From Oscillospiraceae bacterium (GTDB lineage: Bacteria; Bacillota; Clostridia; Oscillospirales; Ruminococcaceae), in contig JAFLUJ010000088.1 in assembly GCA_022511485.1 (NCBI GenBank), positions 1 through 7,218 of the forward strand: 7,218 nucleotides of DNA. The letters are read 5' to 3'. Shown here one piece after another: positions 1 to 6,224 of the stretch; the first letter of the stretch is position 1; every line of letters starts with the position of its first letter. A program made the position numbers and the translations under genes. Below the pieces are notes generated by a model. It saw nothing but the letters and a program-made list of their open reading frames with translations. It was not told the DNA's origin and searched no databases.

Positions 1-100
1 GGGTCTCCCCCGATAGGAGTGCAGGGATAATATACTAAATCATGATCTGCTTTACTATTCATAATACACTCATGAAATTACCCTGCTTAATAACCCCTTA
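1..100. other. Downstream of nikE: nothing assignable
   Basis: This AT-rich stretch follows the nikE stop. I find no complete gene start with a ribosome binding site on either strand and no convincing stem followed by a U-run for the operon end. A weak 4-bp ctcc/ggag dyad near 6-20 is not enough to call. The operon may continue, or terminate, beyond the left edge. Confidence 0.4.
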
Positions 101-703
101 TTATTCTGACAAGTGGATCACTTTCGTGGACACTCTCTCCGCCAGATGCTTATTGTGGGTGACTGCGACGATCCCCATATTACGTCTGGACGCTTCATCA
201 AGAATGACATTCCATAGCTGTGCCTGAGTGATGGCGTCCAGCATTGTGCTTATCTCGTCACAAATAAGATAATCCGCTCCGCTCATCAACGCCCGCGCCA
301 CACAGAATCTTTGCAGCTCACCTCCGGATAATTCCCGGGGAAATCTTTCAAGCCATGCCGGTTCGATCCCGAAGGTTTCAAGAGTATCCTTCGGTCTGCC
401 GCCGCTTTCTTCAAAGACACGTTTCAGTCTCCATCGGGGATCAATAGCTTTTTCCGGATGCTGATAGATCAGCTGAACAGGACAAATACCCTTGGAAGGC
501 AGCGGCTTGCCGTCCAGAAGAATTTCTCCCCTGTCCGGTTTCAGATATCCTGACAGAAGCATAGCAAGGGTCGTTTTGCCATAACCGCTTGGAGCAAGCA
601 CAGCGATACGTTCTCCCCTGTCTATCTTCAATGTGAGGTCCTGGAGAATCCAATCTTGCTTACGGTCATAACGGAAATAAACATTCCTTGCTTCAAGCGC
701 CAT
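101..703 (-). CDS. nikE: Nickel/peptide-type ABC transporter, second ATP-binding subunit (NikE-like, short)
   Basis: This is the second ATPase of the importer; it should pair with the NikD-like protein on the cytoplasmic face and power uptake. The 200-residue protein is a bare ABC domain. It has a Walker A-like segment APSGYGKT (37-44), Q-loop Gln81, signature LSGGE (125-129), Walker B YLICDE (145-150), a normal D-loop with Leu155-Asp156, and switch His183. Two things are odd. The first Walker A glycine is Ala37. The protein also stops right after the ABC fold, without the C-terminal extension usual in NikE/OppF proteins of about 260-330 residues. The ATG at 703 overlaps the end of the upstream ATPase gene by 11 bp and follows a GTGAGGTG ribosome binding site, so translation is probably coupled. 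It is the last gene of the operon in view and ends with TAA at 103-101. The family call is firm; nickel specificity rests on context. Confidence 0.9.
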   Translation of the reverse strand: MALEARNVYFRYDRKQDWILQDLTLKIDRGERIAVLAPSGYGKTTLAMLLSGYLKPDRGEILLDGKPLPSKGICPVQLIYQHPEKAIDPRWRLKRVFEESGGRPKDTLETFGIEPAWLERFPRELSGGELQRFCVARALMSGADYLICDEISTMLDAITQAQLWNVILDEASRRNMGIVAVTHNKHLAERVSTKVIHLSE

Positions 704-1628
704 GAAAACACCTCACTTCGCCGCCTCTGACCTCACGGACTTCCGGGACACTGTTCACACATTTTTCGGTTTTATATGGACACCGTGGCGCAAACAGACA
801 TCCTCCCGGCAAGCTCCCGGCGTATGGCTGAAAGCCATCTATAGGCTGAAATCCGTTCTGTGGCAGAGCTTTCCACAGGGCTTTTGAATAGGGATGCCGC
901 AAAGCCTCCGGACCGGTCTTGAAATCCGATGCAGGAGCTGTTTCCACAGTAGTTCCCGCGTAGAACACCGCCACTCTGTCAGCGAACTCGGTGGCAAGGT
1001 CAATATCATGAGTTATGAGAATGACCGCCTTTCCCTCGTCTGCCAGCTCACGGAACATTTTAAGAGCTTCCAGTGCCTGTTCAAGGCTCATTCCCGGAGT
1101 AGGCTCGTCTGCAATGATAAGCTCCGCCTCCGTGATAAGAGCTGTGGACACCAGAACCCGCCTTGCCATACCTCCGGAAAGCTGAAAGGGGTAAAGCTGC
1201 TCCGTTCCATCGGTTAGCCCGAAACGTTTGAAAATCTCTCTTCTCCTGTCTGTTGGCTTGGGTCTGCGGTGTCCGTCCGCCTGCGCTCCGATCTTCATCA
1301 ACGGGTCAAGGAATGCAACTGACTGAGGGACGAGAGCGATTTCTGTCCCCCGAAGCTGTTCCTGACGCTCCGGGGTAAGCTGCTGTCCCTTATAATGGAG
1401 ATGTCCCTTTACCGTGGCATTATCGGGAAGTATCCCCAGAACAGCGGAGGCAAGCAGACTTTTACCTGAACCGGAAGACCCGGCAACTGCAACGATCTCC
1501 CCGGGATATACCGTCAGATACAGGTCGGAAATAACTTGCAGATCGGACTGTTCAAGTCCCCGGTCATACATACGGAAGGAGACGGACAGGTCATGTATCT
1601 CCAAAAGGGTCTCTTTTTTTTGTTCCAT
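693..1628 (-). CDS. nikD: Nickel/peptide-type ABC transporter, first ATP-binding subunit (NikD-like)
   Basis: This is a cytoplasmic ATPase of the same importer. The 311-residue protein has Walker A GSSGSGKS (50-57), Q-loop Gln102, signature LSGGM (150-154), Walker B LIIADE (170-175) and switch His207. The D-loop after Walker B reads PTPGMSLEQ instead of the usual SALD-like form, so the conserved Asp is absent. The tail (277-311) is the oligopeptide-transporter ATPase C-terminal region, CLFAPRCP followed by further cysteines at 290 and 307. In some oligopeptide permeases these four cysteines bind a [4Fe-4S] cluster; here that is inference. The ATG at 1628 lies 9 bp after the permease gene, and its TAGGAGGG ribosome binding site contains that gene's TAG stop. 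Its own stop overlaps the start of the second ATPase gene. The transporter class is certain; nickel as substrate is inferred from larB. Confidence 0.92.
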   Translation of the reverse strand: MEQKKETLLEIHDLSVSFRMYDRGLEQSDLQVISDLYLTVYPGEIVAVAGSSGSGKSLLASAVLGILPDNATVKGHLHYKGQQLTPERQEQLRGTEIALVPQSVAFLDPLMKIGAQADGHRRPKPTDRRREIFKRFGLTDGTEQLYPFQLSGGMARRVLVSTALITEAELIIADEPTPGMSLEQALEALKMFRELADEGKAVILITHDIDLATEFADRVAVFYAGTTVETAPASDFKTGPEALRHPYSKALWKALPQNGFQPIDGFQPYAGSLPGGCLFAPRCPYKTEKCVNSVPEVREVRGGEVRCFHGA

Positions 1629-1637
1629 AGTACCCTC

Positions 1638-2462
1638 CTAATTTTGCGAGTTGTATGGGTCAATTATCATTTTCAGACAGTCCCCCAGCTTGTCGATCAA
1701 CAGAACGAGAAGCACAAGGGTAAGTCCCGGAAGCACCGCAGACCACCACATTCCCGCTGAGATATACCGCATACTTTCCGAGAGAATAATGCCGATAGCA
1801 GGCTGCTCCGGTGGAAGTCCGAATCCCAGAAAGGATACGGAGGCTTCATGGAGTATAGCATGGGGAAACATCAATACCAGTCCCACAACAAGCTGAGGTA
1901 CTAAATGAGGCAGCATATGGTGAACAAGTATCCACCCGCCTGACTTGCCCAGCTTCCGGGATACTGCTATATAATGTTCGGATCGGAGCTGCAAGACCTC
2001 TCCTCTGATAAGACGTGCAAGACTGCACCAATGGGCAGCGGAAATTCCGATAAGCAGTCCCTTTAGTCCCCGTCCCATGGCAAAGGAGATAAGTATAACT
2101 AAGATAGTGTGGGGAACGCTCATCACAAGATCAATGAGCCAGTTTACAAAGGCGTCAGCAAGCTTTGAACCGGAGGCAGCAGCGATCCCCACAAATACAG
2201 CAATGACCGCACTTATCACGGAAGCGGTAAAACCTATAGTCATGCTTACAGTCAATCCCTTGATTGTTCTTATCAGCAGATCGCGTCCCAGCGCGTCCGT
2301 ACCGAAGGGGTGGACAAGGGACGGCGGCTGATTTGAATCAAGGAAGCTTCCCGCTGCTGCCTCATCGGGAATAATTATCCCGGATATATATATTGCTGTC
2401 AGGATAACTGCCATGATAACGGTGAGGACAAGTGTCTTTTTACGGAGGTTCAGCTTCATCAT
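1638..2462 (-). CDS. nikC: Nickel/peptide-type ABC transporter permease (NikC/DppC-like)
   Basis: This is an inner-membrane permease that forms the translocation path with the NikB-like subunit. The 274-residue protein has an N-terminal membrane segment (about 10-31), then the HPFGTDALGRD motif (51-61) typical of DppC/NikC proteins. A binding-protein-dependent transport domain with several hydrophobic helices follows. The cytoplasmic EAA coupling loop, which docks on an ATPase, runs from about 164 to 189 and ends at LPHLVP. Further family marks are ASVSFLGFGLPP (207-218) and a final helix near 240-262. Start choice: the ATG at 2462 overlaps the nikB stop as ATGA. The next codon is also ATG (2459) and sits at a better distance, 6 nt, from the GGAGG at 2470-2466, so the protein may begin one residue later. 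It lies in the middle of the operon. Confidence 0.92.
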   Translation of the reverse strand: MMKLNLRKKTLVLTVIMAVILTAIYISGIIIPDEAAAGSFLDSNQPPSLVHPFGTDALGRDLLIRTIKGLTVSMTIGFTASVISAVIAVFVGIAAASGSKLADAFVNWLIDLVMSVPHTILVILISFAMGRGLKGLLIGISAAHWCSLARLIRGEVLQLRSEHYIAVSRKLGKSGGWILVHHMLPHLVPQLVVGLVLMFPHAILHEASVSFLGFGLPPEQPAIGIILSESMRYISAGMWWSAVLPGLTLVLLVLLIDKLGDCLKMIIDPYNSQN

Positions 2463-3454
2463 TTACCTCCATTCTCTATCTGCGGGTCAATGACACCGTA
2501 CAGCAGATTTGCGATCATGTTTCCCACTCCCACAAACAGAGCAGAAAACAAGGTCACTCCAAGAAGCAGCGGAACATCGGAGTTCAGCCCCGCCGCAGCC
2601 ACTGCGCTGCCAAGTCCGGGATAGCTGAACACGTTTTCTGCCATGACCGAGCCTCCGAACAGCTCTGCAAAGGAGGCAAACTGCAAGGTCAGCGCCGGTA
2701 TTAGAATATTGCGGAATCCATGTCGGCGAAGGATCGTCCATTTTCCCTCACCTCTTGCTTTTGCATATAGGACATAGTCGCTGCTCAGCACATCGGAAAG
2801 CTTCTGACGGGTATGCAAAGCGATATTTGCAAAGGACATCAGGCTCAGCGTAAACGCCGGCAGTATCAGATGGTAAAGCTTCTGCCGGATGGTAACATCA
2901 CTGCTGAGCATTCCGATAGGAGCGGAAAATCCGATGGGAAACCATTTCAGCCACACGGAGAACACCAGCAGAAAAACCATTCCCAGCCAGAATGTGGGGA
3001 CGGAGCTGATAATGTAGCATATCCTTTTCAGTATCCTATCGGGAAGCCTGTCCCGGTACATTCCCATTATGCAGCCAAGGACGAAGCCTGTCACTCCGGA
3101 CAATATCCATGCACACAGCATCAGCGCAAGAGAGTTCAGAAACCGCTCCCCGATTATGTCTGCCACCGGTCTGCGGTAGAGTGCGGATTCTCCTAAATTT
3201 CCATGCAATACCTCTGAGAGCCATCCGAAATATCGTTCCGCAGGAGGTTCATTTACTCCCCAGTAGTCCTCTATCTCTGCACGCTGTTCAGGGGAAACGG
3301 CAGTTCCAAGTCCTATGATATACTGCTGCACCGGGTCTATGGGAGACGCACTGACCAGCGCAAATGTAATAACGCTGACCGCCAGCAATAAGGAAATAAA
3401 TTTTATACTATATGTAAATATCTCTTTTATAATACGATTAGTAATTATTTTCAT
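2459..3454 (-). CDS. nikB: Nickel/peptide-type ABC transporter permease (NikB/DppB-like)
   Basis: This is the partner inner-membrane permease. From the start chosen here it has 331 residues: an N-terminal membrane helix (about 13-35), a large extracytoplasmic segment containing the family motif GNLGES (85-90), and then five further hydrophobic helices. The EAA coupling loop (about 230-253) contains YAKARGEGKW and ends in NILIP. The FSYPGLG motif (276-282) is another DppB/NikB hallmark. A frame six codons longer, from an ATG at 3472, is possible, but that ATG has no ribosome binding site. The ATG at 3454 follows GGGAGGGG and overlaps the stop of the binding-protein gene as ATGA. At the other end its TGA overlaps the nikC start. 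Length and motifs are normal for the family, and the reading frame is intact. Confidence 0.92.
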   Translation of the reverse strand: MKIITNRIIKEIFTYSIKFISLLLAVSVITFALVSASPIDPVQQYIIGLGTAVSPEQRAEIEDYWGVNEPPAERYFGWLSEVLHGNLGESALYRRPVADIIGERFLNSLALMLCAWILSGVTGFVLGCIMGMYRDRLPDRILKRICYIISSVPTFWLGMVFLLVFSVWLKWFPIGFSAPIGMLSSDVTIRQKLYHLILPAFTLSLMSFANIALHTRQKLSDVLSSDYVLYAKARGEGKWTILRRHGFRNILIPALTLQFASFAELFGGSVMAENVFSYPGLGSAVAAAGLNSDVPLLLGVTLFSALFVGVGNMIANLLYGVIDPQIENGGK

Positions 3455-5046
3455 GTCCCCTCCCAATTCCATTTGTCAAGATTCTGTATCAATGGAAGTC
3501 CATGACCATGTCCGTGTATAGGCTGCTCCCCTATGGAAAGCCCGTCCCTTACGTAAGTAACGTGATCCAGATTGACTATCCATACCCAGGGACATTCACC
3601 ACACATAGCAGTACCTGTGTTCCCGTCCCACTGTACCTTCTTCCAGTTTTCATTGGCTTCATCCTGGGTAAGAGCCTCCATAGCAGCGTTAAGATAACCG
3701 TCCGTCACATCGTTCATATAACCCTCCGGGTTATAGAAATCGTCAAGGAGCGCCCCTTCGGAACGGTATAAATAATATGTCTCGTTGGGGATAGCAGATC
3801 CCCAGCCCATCATAACGGCTTCGGAGAACATTCGCTGCATTATCTCGTCCCAGCTTGTACCTTCCACATTTATTTTAATGCCGATCTCCTTCACCTGCTG
3901 GGCGGCAGCCATTGCAACAGCCTGACGTACAGAATCTCCCGAGGGATATATGCAGGAAAATTCCGCTTTCAGACCGTCCCTTTCGACAATGCCGTCGCCG
4001 TCAGTATCTGTCCAGCCTGCATCCGAAAGAAGCTTCCTTGCGTACCCAACATCGGTATCAATAACCACCTCCGGGTTATTCCATGGCATACCGTCATTTT
4101 CGGAATAAGCGGGTCTTCCGAAGCCGTTTAACACGCTGTCCACGATCTGCTGACGGTCTATTGCATAAGCGATAGCCTGACGTATCTCAATATTGGAGGT
4201 CACATCGTTTCCCACCGGTGCGCCGCTTTCCGTAGTCCTGCCCTCATCCGGAAGAACAGGGAGGGTGAATCCCCGGTTGTCCGCAGAGGGAATGGCTTCC
4301 ACATGATAGCCCTCCACCTGTGTCATGCCAAGGGTCGCAGTGGAGTATGCAACATCCGCCTGTCCTGCCTGAACAGCAGCAAGAGCGGCGTCCTCGGACA
4401 TAAAGACCACCGTTACATTTTTTATAGCCGGAGCATTCCCATAGTAATTCTCGTTGGCAGTGAAAACCAGCTGCTCCTGAGGTCTCCACTCCACAAGCTT
4501 ATAAGGACCTGAGCCAATTGGAGAGATCCCGTAATCCTCGCTGTAAGCGTGCTCCGGTACTATACCCACAGATGCAAGAGTGTTGAGGAAAATGGAGGTT
4601 GGCTTTGACAGCGTAACAATAACGGTAGTATCGTCCAAAGCGGCAGCGCTTTCCATGTAGGTAAGGTCAACAGAGCCCCGGGCTTTCTTTGCAGTTTCCA
4701 GTGTGAAAGCAACGTCGGAGGCAGTGAGCTTTTCGCCGTCGGTGAAATATGCGTCGTCCCTGATAGTAAATGTCCATACCAGACCATCATCGGACAGCTT
4801 GTAACTGACAGCCAAATCGTTTTCAAAGGTAAGGTCTGACCTGTACTTCACCAGAGTGCTCTGGACGATAGGAGAATTTCCATGTCCCCAGCCTTTTGTG
4901 GGGTCAAGGGTCTCCGGCTCAGAGCCGATGGCGATAACAACGCTGTCCCTGTCACGGGGAGCTGTTCTATCGGCGTTATTACAGGACGTCACCGAAAATA
5001 CCATGACTGCCGTCAGAAATAAAACTGAAATTTTTTTGATGTTCAT
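3451..5046 (-). CDS. nikA: Extracytoplasmic solute-binding lipoprotein of nickel/peptide ABC transporter (NikA-like, SBP family 5)
   Basis: This is a membrane-anchored binding protein that captures the substrate outside the cell and delivers it to the NikBC-like permease. The 531-residue protein starts with a lipoprotein signal: MNIKK, a hydrophobic stretch and lipobox VTSC with Cys22. The mature part is a family-5 solute-binding protein, with ETLDPTKG near 45-52, PIGSGPYKLVEW (176-187) and a DTDGDG loop (347-352). Candidate metal ligands are concentrated near the C terminus: Cys482 and Cys485 in a CxxC, His495, and the alternating His511/His513/His515. His55 follows the conserved N-terminal motif. 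These fit metal or metal-chelate binding but do not prove it; peptides remain possible. It lies 59 bp after larB with a modest ribosome binding site (AAAAGG, 9 nt from ATG), and its stop overlaps the nikB start. Nickel is inferred mainly from larB. Confidence 0.9.
   Translation of the reverse strand: MNIKKISVLFLTAVMVFSVTSCNNADRTAPRDRDSVVIAIGSEPETLDPTKGWGHGNSPIVQSTLVKYRSDLTFENDLAVSYKLSDDGLVWTFTIRDDAYFTDGEKLTASDVAFTLETAKKARGSVDLTYMESAAALDDTTVIVTLSKPTSIFLNTLASVGIVPEHAYSEDYGISPIGSGPYKLVEWRPQEQLVFTANENYYGNAPAIKNVTVVFMSEDAALAAVQAGQADVAYSTATLGMTQVEGYHVEAIPSADNRGFTLPVLPDEGRTTESGAPVGNDVTSNIEIRQAIAYAIDRQQIVDSVLNGFGRPAYSENDGMPWNNPEVVIDTDVGYARKLLSDAGWTDTDGDGIVERDGLKAEFSCIYPSGDSVRQAVAMAAAQQVKEIGIKINVEGTSWDEIMQRMFSEAVMMGWGSAIPNETYYLYRSEGALLDDFYNPEGYMNDVTDGYLNAAMEALTQDEANENWKKVQWDGNTGTAMCGECPWVWIVNLDHVTYVRDGLSIGEQPIHGHGHGLPLIQNLDKWNWEGT
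3457..3464 (-). promoter_or_regulatory. Ribosome binding site deciding the nikB start
   Basis: On the minus strand this reads GGGAGGGG, four bases from GGAGG to the ATG at 3454. It lies downstream of the alternative ATG at 3472, which has no purine-rich site in front of it, so the shorter start is preferred. The site lies inside the last codons of the binding-protein gene, which suggests translational coupling. Confidence 0.75.
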
Positions 5047-5068
5047 TTTTATATACCTTTTGTAATTT

Positions 5069-5096
5069 ATTTTAATTTATATACATATAGTTTCAA
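5069..5096 (-). promoter_or_regulatory. Possible internal promoter before nikA
   Basis: In the 59-bp AT-rich gap between larB and nikA the minus strand shows TTGAAA (5096-5091), a 16-bp spacer and TAAAAT (5074-5069). This could add transporter expression independently of larB. The start site would fall only about 15 nt before the ATG, close to the ribosome binding site, and AT-rich gaps produce such matches by chance, so the call is weak. Confidence 0.3.
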
Positions 5097-5105
5097 AAAT
5101 AATGC

Positions 5106-5879
5106 TCAGTCAGAGATGTCCACTGTCCTTTTTACAGTCATATGGTTGATCTGACTGGCAATATATCCCGCACCGAAGCCGTTGTCGATATTGACCACCG
5201 ACACTCCGCTGGCGCAGGAATTGAGCATGGACAAAAGAGCAGAAAGTCCGTTAAAGGACGCTCCGTATCCCACGCTTGTAGGGACGGCAATAACGGGACA
5301 GTCGGCAAGACCTCCTATAACACTGGCAAGAGCTCCCTCCATGCCTGCAATGGCAATGATAACAGATGCTCCCATGATGTCGTCAAGATGAGCAAGCGTC
5401 CGGTGGAGACCTGCCACGCCCACATCGTATAAACGGACTACCTCATTTCCAAGGACGGATGCCGTCAGTGCAGCTTCCTCCGCCACAGGAATATCGCTTG
5501 TACCGCCTGTGGCAACGACTATCCTTCCGATACCATCCGGGACAGGTATCTGTCCCACGATACCGCAGCGGGCGTCCTTATGATGATCCAGCGGATGCAC
5601 CTTGCCGACCTCCAGCGCGGCTTCCCCGGAAAGACGGGTAATGAGGATGGTATCCTGTCCGTTTTTTTTCATTGTATCAACTATCCCGATGATCTGCTCC
5701 GGAGTTTTCCCCGCACCGTAGATGACCTCCGCCGCACCCTGCCGGAGCTTCCTGTGCATATCCACCTTTGCGTATCCGATGTCCTCGAATGGCTTGGTTT
5801 TTAGTTTCAGAAGAGCGTCCTCCACAGAAACCCTTCCGCTGCTGACACCCTCCAGTAATTTTCTTATATCCGTATTCAT
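5106..5879 (-). CDS. larB: LarB, nickel-pincer cofactor biosynthesis carboxylase/hydrolase
   Basis: LarB carboxylates the pyridinium ring of nicotinic acid adenine dinucleotide and cleaves its phosphoanhydride. The resulting dicarboxylated mononucleotide is then sulfurised by LarE and loaded with nickel by LarC, giving the cofactor of lactate racemase LarA and relatives. The 257-residue cytoplasmic protein has normal length. Its N-terminal helical part (1-45) contains MHRKLRQGAAEVIYG, and an AIR-carboxylase (PurE-like) domain follows. Landmarks are GGTSDIPVAEEA (125-136), YDVGVAGLHR (151-160), AIAGMEGALASVIGGL (176-191), AVPTSVGYGASFNG (198-211) and NIDNGFGAGY (230-239). Cys222 lies about where the Lactiplantibacillus LarB has its substrate-attaching cysteine; I have not aligned them. 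The ATG at 5879 has an excellent site, AAAGGAG at 5892-5886, 6 nt away. It is the first gene of the nickel importer operon, preceded by a long structured leader. No larA, larC or larE is in the window. Confidence 0.95.
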   Translation of the reverse strand: MNTDIRKLLEGVSSGRVSVEDALLKLKTKPFEDIGYAKVDMHRKLRQGAAEVIYGAGKTPEQIIGIVDTMKKNGQDTILITRLSGEAALEVGKVHPLDHHKDARCGIVGQIPVPDGIGRIVVATGGTSDIPVAEEAALTASVLGNEVVRLYDVGVAGLHRTLAHLDDIMGASVIIAIAGMEGALASVIGGLADCPVIAVPTSVGYGASFNGLSALLSMLNSCASGVSVVNIDNGFGAGYIASQINHMTVKRTVDISD

Positions 5880-5913
5880 AGAACGCTCCTTTCAAATAAT
5901 ACTGTAATCCCTA

Positions 5914-5944
5914 ATTTATCAATAGACAAAGTCTATTGATAAAT
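5914..5944. repeat. Hairpin 1: perfect 14-bp AT-rich inverted repeat
   Basis: Arm atttatcaatagac (5914-5927), loop aaa, and exact reverse-complement arm (5931-5944). It abuts hairpin 2 with no gap. Its core is the inverted counterpart of hairpin 6. In the larB transcript it is the structure closest to the ribosome binding site, about 22 nt upstream of it. No U-run follows on the minus strand, so it does not look like a terminator. Confidence 0.85.
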
Positions 5945-5960
5945 CCGCCTGTTCAGGCGG
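5945..5960. repeat. Hairpin 2: 6-bp GC-rich inverted repeat
   Basis: ccgcct, loop gttc, aggcgg. It directly follows hairpin 1 and is one base from hairpin 3. Confidence 0.75.
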
Positions 5961-5961
5961 A

Positions 5962-5984
5962 CGTCAAAACCATAGGTTTTGACG
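5962..5984. repeat. Hairpin 3: perfect 10-bp inverted repeat
   Basis: cgtcaaaacc (5962-5971), loop ata, ggttttgacg (5975-5984). A 24-bp unpaired spacer (5985-6008) separates it from hairpin 4 and forms the centre of the array. Confidence 0.8.
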
Positions 5985-6008
5985 GAATTAGTATTGAACG
6001 GCTTCCCG

Positions 6009-6023
6009 GGCGGCTGCGCCGCC
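6009..6023. repeat. Hairpin 4: 6-bp GC-only inverted repeat
   Basis: ggcggc, loop tgc, gccgcc. It is one base from hairpin 5 and mirrors the GC-rich hairpin 2 in the left half. Confidence 0.75.
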
Positions 6024-6024
6024 A

Positions 6025-6043
6025 CGCCGTATGCAATACGGCG
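6025..6043. repeat. Hairpin 5: perfect 8-bp inverted repeat
   Basis: cgccgtat (6025-6032), loop gca, atacggcg (6036-6043). It abuts hairpin 6 with no gap. Confidence 0.8.
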
Positions 6044-6078
6044 CATTTTAACTATAGACTTTGTCTATAGTTAAAATG
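6044..6078. repeat. Hairpin 6: perfect 16-bp inverted repeat
   Basis: cattttaactatagac (6044-6059), loop ttt, and exact reverse-complement arm (6063-6078). It is the longest stem of the array. Its central atagac-ttt-gtctat is the reverse complement of the core of hairpin 1. Confidence 0.85.
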
Positions 6079-6089
6079 GGAAATAGTAT

Positions 6090-6132
6090 AAAAAAAACAC
6101 CAACATCCCCTTCAGAGGATATGTGTGCTTTC
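6090..6132 (-). terminator. Intrinsic terminator/attenuator in the larB leader
   Basis: On the minus strand an upper stem ATCCTC-TGAA-GGGGAT (6120-6105, one G-U) extends by two pairs, passes a 2x2 internal loop and continues as CAC/GTG (6127-6125 with 6100-6098). Eight U residues follow (6097-6090), and GAAAG at 6132-6128 can also pair with them. No minus-strand gene lies between this and the larB promoter, so it would stop transcripts about 120-130 nt after their start unless it is bypassed. A second hairpin, TGCT-TGAA-AGCA (6137-6126, extendable to 6140/6123 with one mismatch), uses the same lower-stem bases and cannot form together with the full terminator, as in an attenuator. Confidence 0.65.
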
Positions 6133-6198
6133 AAGCATACGATAAAATTATACCCATTGTATATTATCTGAAACATTTTACGCTTCTGCGTTTAAGGC

Positions 6199-6215
6199 GA
6201 CAGCTTCATGCTGTC
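6199..6215. repeat. Leader hairpin at the predicted RNA 5' end
   Basis: Perfect 6-bp inverted repeat gacagc-ttcat-gctgtc, placed right after the predicted larB operon start site. A 5' stem of this kind often stabilises transcripts or forms the first stem of a regulatory RNA; its role here is unknown. Confidence 0.6.
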
Positions 6216-6224
6216 AATAATGCT

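Larger units (their letters stand above)
5899..6089. mobile_element. Putative MITE/REP-like palindromic element in the larB leader
   Basis: A non-coding block built from six hairpins (5914-6078) is flanked by imperfect inverted ends. The left flank reads ATACTGTAATCCC, and the reverse complement of the right flank reads ATACTATTTCCC. The outermost hairpins share the 15-nt core atagacaaagtctat in opposite orientations, and a related ATACTAATTCC sits in the central spacer on the minus strand. Inverted symmetry, modular build and lack of coding capacity suggest a non-autonomous mobile or repetitive extragenic palindromic element. No clear target-site duplication is visible, and the exact ends are uncertain. 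Only one copy is in this window, so repetitiveness in the genome is inferred. Confidence 0.5.
6090..6218 (-). ncRNA. Structured 5' leader: candidate riboswitch, attenuator or small RNA
   Basis: The segment between the predicted larB-promoter start site (about 6218) and the terminator U-run is about 130 nt. On the minus strand it folds as follows: stem GACAGC/GCTGTC with loop ATGAA (6215-6199); a 4-bp stem ACGC-AGAA-GCGT; a hairpin pairing GATAATATAC with GTATA plus TTATC across a small bulge; a TGCT-TGAA-AGCA hairpin; and the terminator. I do not recognise a known riboswitch consensus, including the nickel/cobalt (NiCo) class. The operon's role makes nickel, or a cofactor-related signal, a natural candidate ligand. 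A separate small RNA is the alternative. Confidence 0.4.

Noticed and set aside
2813..3196. 127-codon plus-strand open frame opposite nikB
   Set aside because: It lies entirely within a well-supported permease gene, lacks a recognisable domain and has the low-complexity look of an antisense frame.
5081..5092. AT-rich near-palindrome before nikA as a NikR-type operator
   Set aside because: It does not match the NikR half-sites GTATGA/TCATAC, and alternating TA runs are expected in such AT-rich gaps.
5914..5944. Hairpin 1 as an intrinsic terminator for either strand
   Set aside because: No U-run follows on either strand; the sequence after the stem is mixed, or is the next hairpin.
5914..6078. 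CRISPR array or tandem direct repeats
   Set aside because: The units are different inverted repeats with 3-4 nt loops. There is no repeated direct unit of constant length with spacers.
6048..6176. 42-codon minus-strand open frame in the larB leader (starts MFQIIYNGYN), crossing the terminator and hairpin 6
   Set aside because: It has no ribosome binding site, and the frame passes through the terminator U-run and a perfect hairpin whose bases are explained by RNA or DNA structure. A leader peptide cannot be excluded, but nothing supports it.
6194..6211. Five-codon frame ATG-AAG-CTG-TCG-CCT-TAA on the minus strand at the predicted RNA 5' end
   Set aside because: It begins only a few bases after the predicted transcription start, with no room for a ribosome binding site, and its bases form a hairpin.
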